Assembly (NCBI GenBank): GCA_031272685.1
Contig: JAISTI010000094.1
Location: forward strand, 1 to 6,649
Length of the DNA: 6,649 bases
DNA from: Propionibacteriaceae bacterium
Lineage (GTDB): Bacteria > Actinomycetota > Actinomycetes > Propionibacteriales > Propionibacteriaceae
Direction of reading: 5' to 3'
A model generated the notes under the pieces. That model did not search any database. It worked only from the letters and a program-made list of their open reading frames with translations, and was not told where the DNA came from. This document shows positions 6,202-6,649 of this stretch, in pieces (positions within the stretch are counted from its first letter, which is position 1; the number at the start of each line of letters is the position of its first letter). Made by a program: the position numbers and the translations under genes.

Positions 6202-6207
6202 AGGCTA
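6202..6207 (-). promoter_or_regulatory. Candidate leaderless promoter (-10 TAGCCT) for the DUF1015 gene
   Basis: TAGCCT on the minus strand is followed by 7 bases and the ATG at 6194. Upstream of the start this strand is pyrimidine-rich, so no Shine-Dalgarno site exists. The -35 position would fall at about 6225-6230, exactly on the -10 of the divergent gene, and matches no -35 consensus. Confidence 0.52.
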
Positions 6208-6224
6208 GAGGAGGGAAACGCACT

Positions 6225-6230
6225 TAGGCT
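6225..6230 (+). promoter_or_regulatory. Candidate leaderless promoter (-10 TAGGCT) for the nitroreductase gene
   Basis: TAGGCT is followed by 8 bases and the GTG at 6239. An in-frame TAG at 6230-6232 rules out any earlier start. With no Shine-Dalgarno site between that stop and GTG, the mRNA is probably leaderless or nearly so. The same hexamer serves the minus-strand operon at 2606-2611. Confidence 0.5.
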
Positions 6231-6238
6231 AGTGGCAC

Positions 6239-6649
6239 GTGGATGAAGAATTCGACGTGCAAGCCCACGTCCGCGAATCAGCGCTCAAAGCCTTCCAATT
6301 CCGGCGGGCCATCAAGGTGTTCGACCCCGGCCGCGACATCCCCGCGGCAGACCTCGACGTCATCTGGGAGGCCGCTCGGCTCTCCCCCACCTCCAACGGC
6401 TTGGAGCCCTTCAACCTGATCGTGCTGCGGGACGAGCGCGTTCGCGCGCGCCTCAAAGAAGAAGGTGGCGGCGGCGCGCAATGGGTGGACGCCCCGGTAG
6501 TCGTCGTCATCACCTCCAAGACGGGGGCGCAGTTGCACGCCGACTCCAGCTACCTGCGCCACATGAAGCTCGACGTGCAGGGATTCCCAGCGGAACAACT
6601 GGCGCAGAGGCAGCAGTCTATCGCGGCGTTCTTGCGCGACAAGCACGGC
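6239..6649 (+). CDS. Nitroreductase-family NAD(P)H/FMN oxidoreductase, N-terminal part, cut by the window edge
   Basis: From GTG 6239, 137 codons remain open to the window end. FRRAIKVFDP (21-30) aligns with the FMN phosphate-binding start of NfsB-type nitroreductases (Arg22 and Lys26 match Arg10 and Lys14 of E. coli NfsB). DLDVIWEAARLSPTSNGLEPF follows, containing the SPTS-x-GLEPF segment that lines the flavin site. A VVVVITSK strand comes later, as in the family. These are cytosolic homodimeric flavoproteins that reduce nitro compounds, quinones or other acceptors with NAD(P)H; the natural substrate cannot be assigned. The C-terminal flavin-binding part is outside the window. GTG is the first possible start after an in-frame TAG at 6230. 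An ATG at 6243 is in another frame and yields no family motifs. The gene is divergent from DUF1015 and may share regulation with it. Confidence 0.87.
   Translation, partial: MDEEFDVQAHVRESALKAFQFRRAIKVFDPGRDIPAADLDVIWEAARLSPTSNGLEPFNLIVLRDERVRARLKEEGGGGAQWVDAPVVVVITSKTGAQLHADSSYLRHMKLDVQGFPAEQLAQRQQSIAAFLRDKHG

Noticed and set aside
6208..6215. Strong Shine-Dalgarno-like GAGGAGGG on the plus strand before the nitroreductase gene
   Set aside because: It ends 23 bases before GTG 6239, and the only nearer start candidate (GTG 6232) meets a stop after four codons. It also lies upstream of the inferred transcript start.

Overview
The window is strongly GC-rich, densely packed with genes, and shows the codon use and gene families of an Actinomycetota (high-GC Gram-positive) chromosome. 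The best clues are the VanZ-RDD membrane fusion, the PemK-like protein type, DUF1015, leaderless genes behind TAnnCT -10 boxes, and a succinyl-CoA/acetate-type CoA-transferase. The last would suit a propionate- or acetate-forming actinomycete, but the genus cannot be fixed from the sequence alone. I see no mobile element, tRNA, rRNA or CRISPR array.

Left block (1-2598, all minus strand). Four genes are read in the order: four-helix membrane protein (2598-2107), PemK/MazF-like protein (2097-1585), VanZ-RDD membrane protein (1532-465), and a polysaccharide-deacetylase lipoprotein (436 to beyond position 1, cut by the window edge). The gaps are 9, 52 and 28 bases, so this looks like one operon. 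Its first gene appears leaderless and the next three have Shine-Dalgarno sites. Three of the four products are membrane-bound or secreted, so a cell-envelope role is a fair inference.

Middle block (2631-4879, plus strand). A HAD-family phosphatase (2631-3272) diverges from the left operon across only 32 bases. It is followed, after a 98-base gap holding an inverted repeat and a probable promoter, by a complete CoA-transferase (3371-4879). That enzyme retains its catalytic glutamate and glycine-rich CoA/oxyanion loops.

Right block (4899-6649). A DUF1015 protein (minus, 6194-4899) converges on the CoA-transferase with 19 bases between the stop codons. Across 44 bases it diverges from a nitroreductase-family gene (plus, from 6239) that runs off the window end.

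The most notable non-coding signal is that both divergent intergenic regions are built alike. Each gene start lies 7 or 8 bases after a TAnnCT hexamer on its own strand and has no Shine-Dalgarno site, which is the layout of leaderless transcription from overlapping back-to-back promoters. The genes themselves belong to known families. I did not find clear evidence of a wholly new system; the least understood parts are the antitoxin-less PemK-like gene with its membrane partner, and DUF1015.
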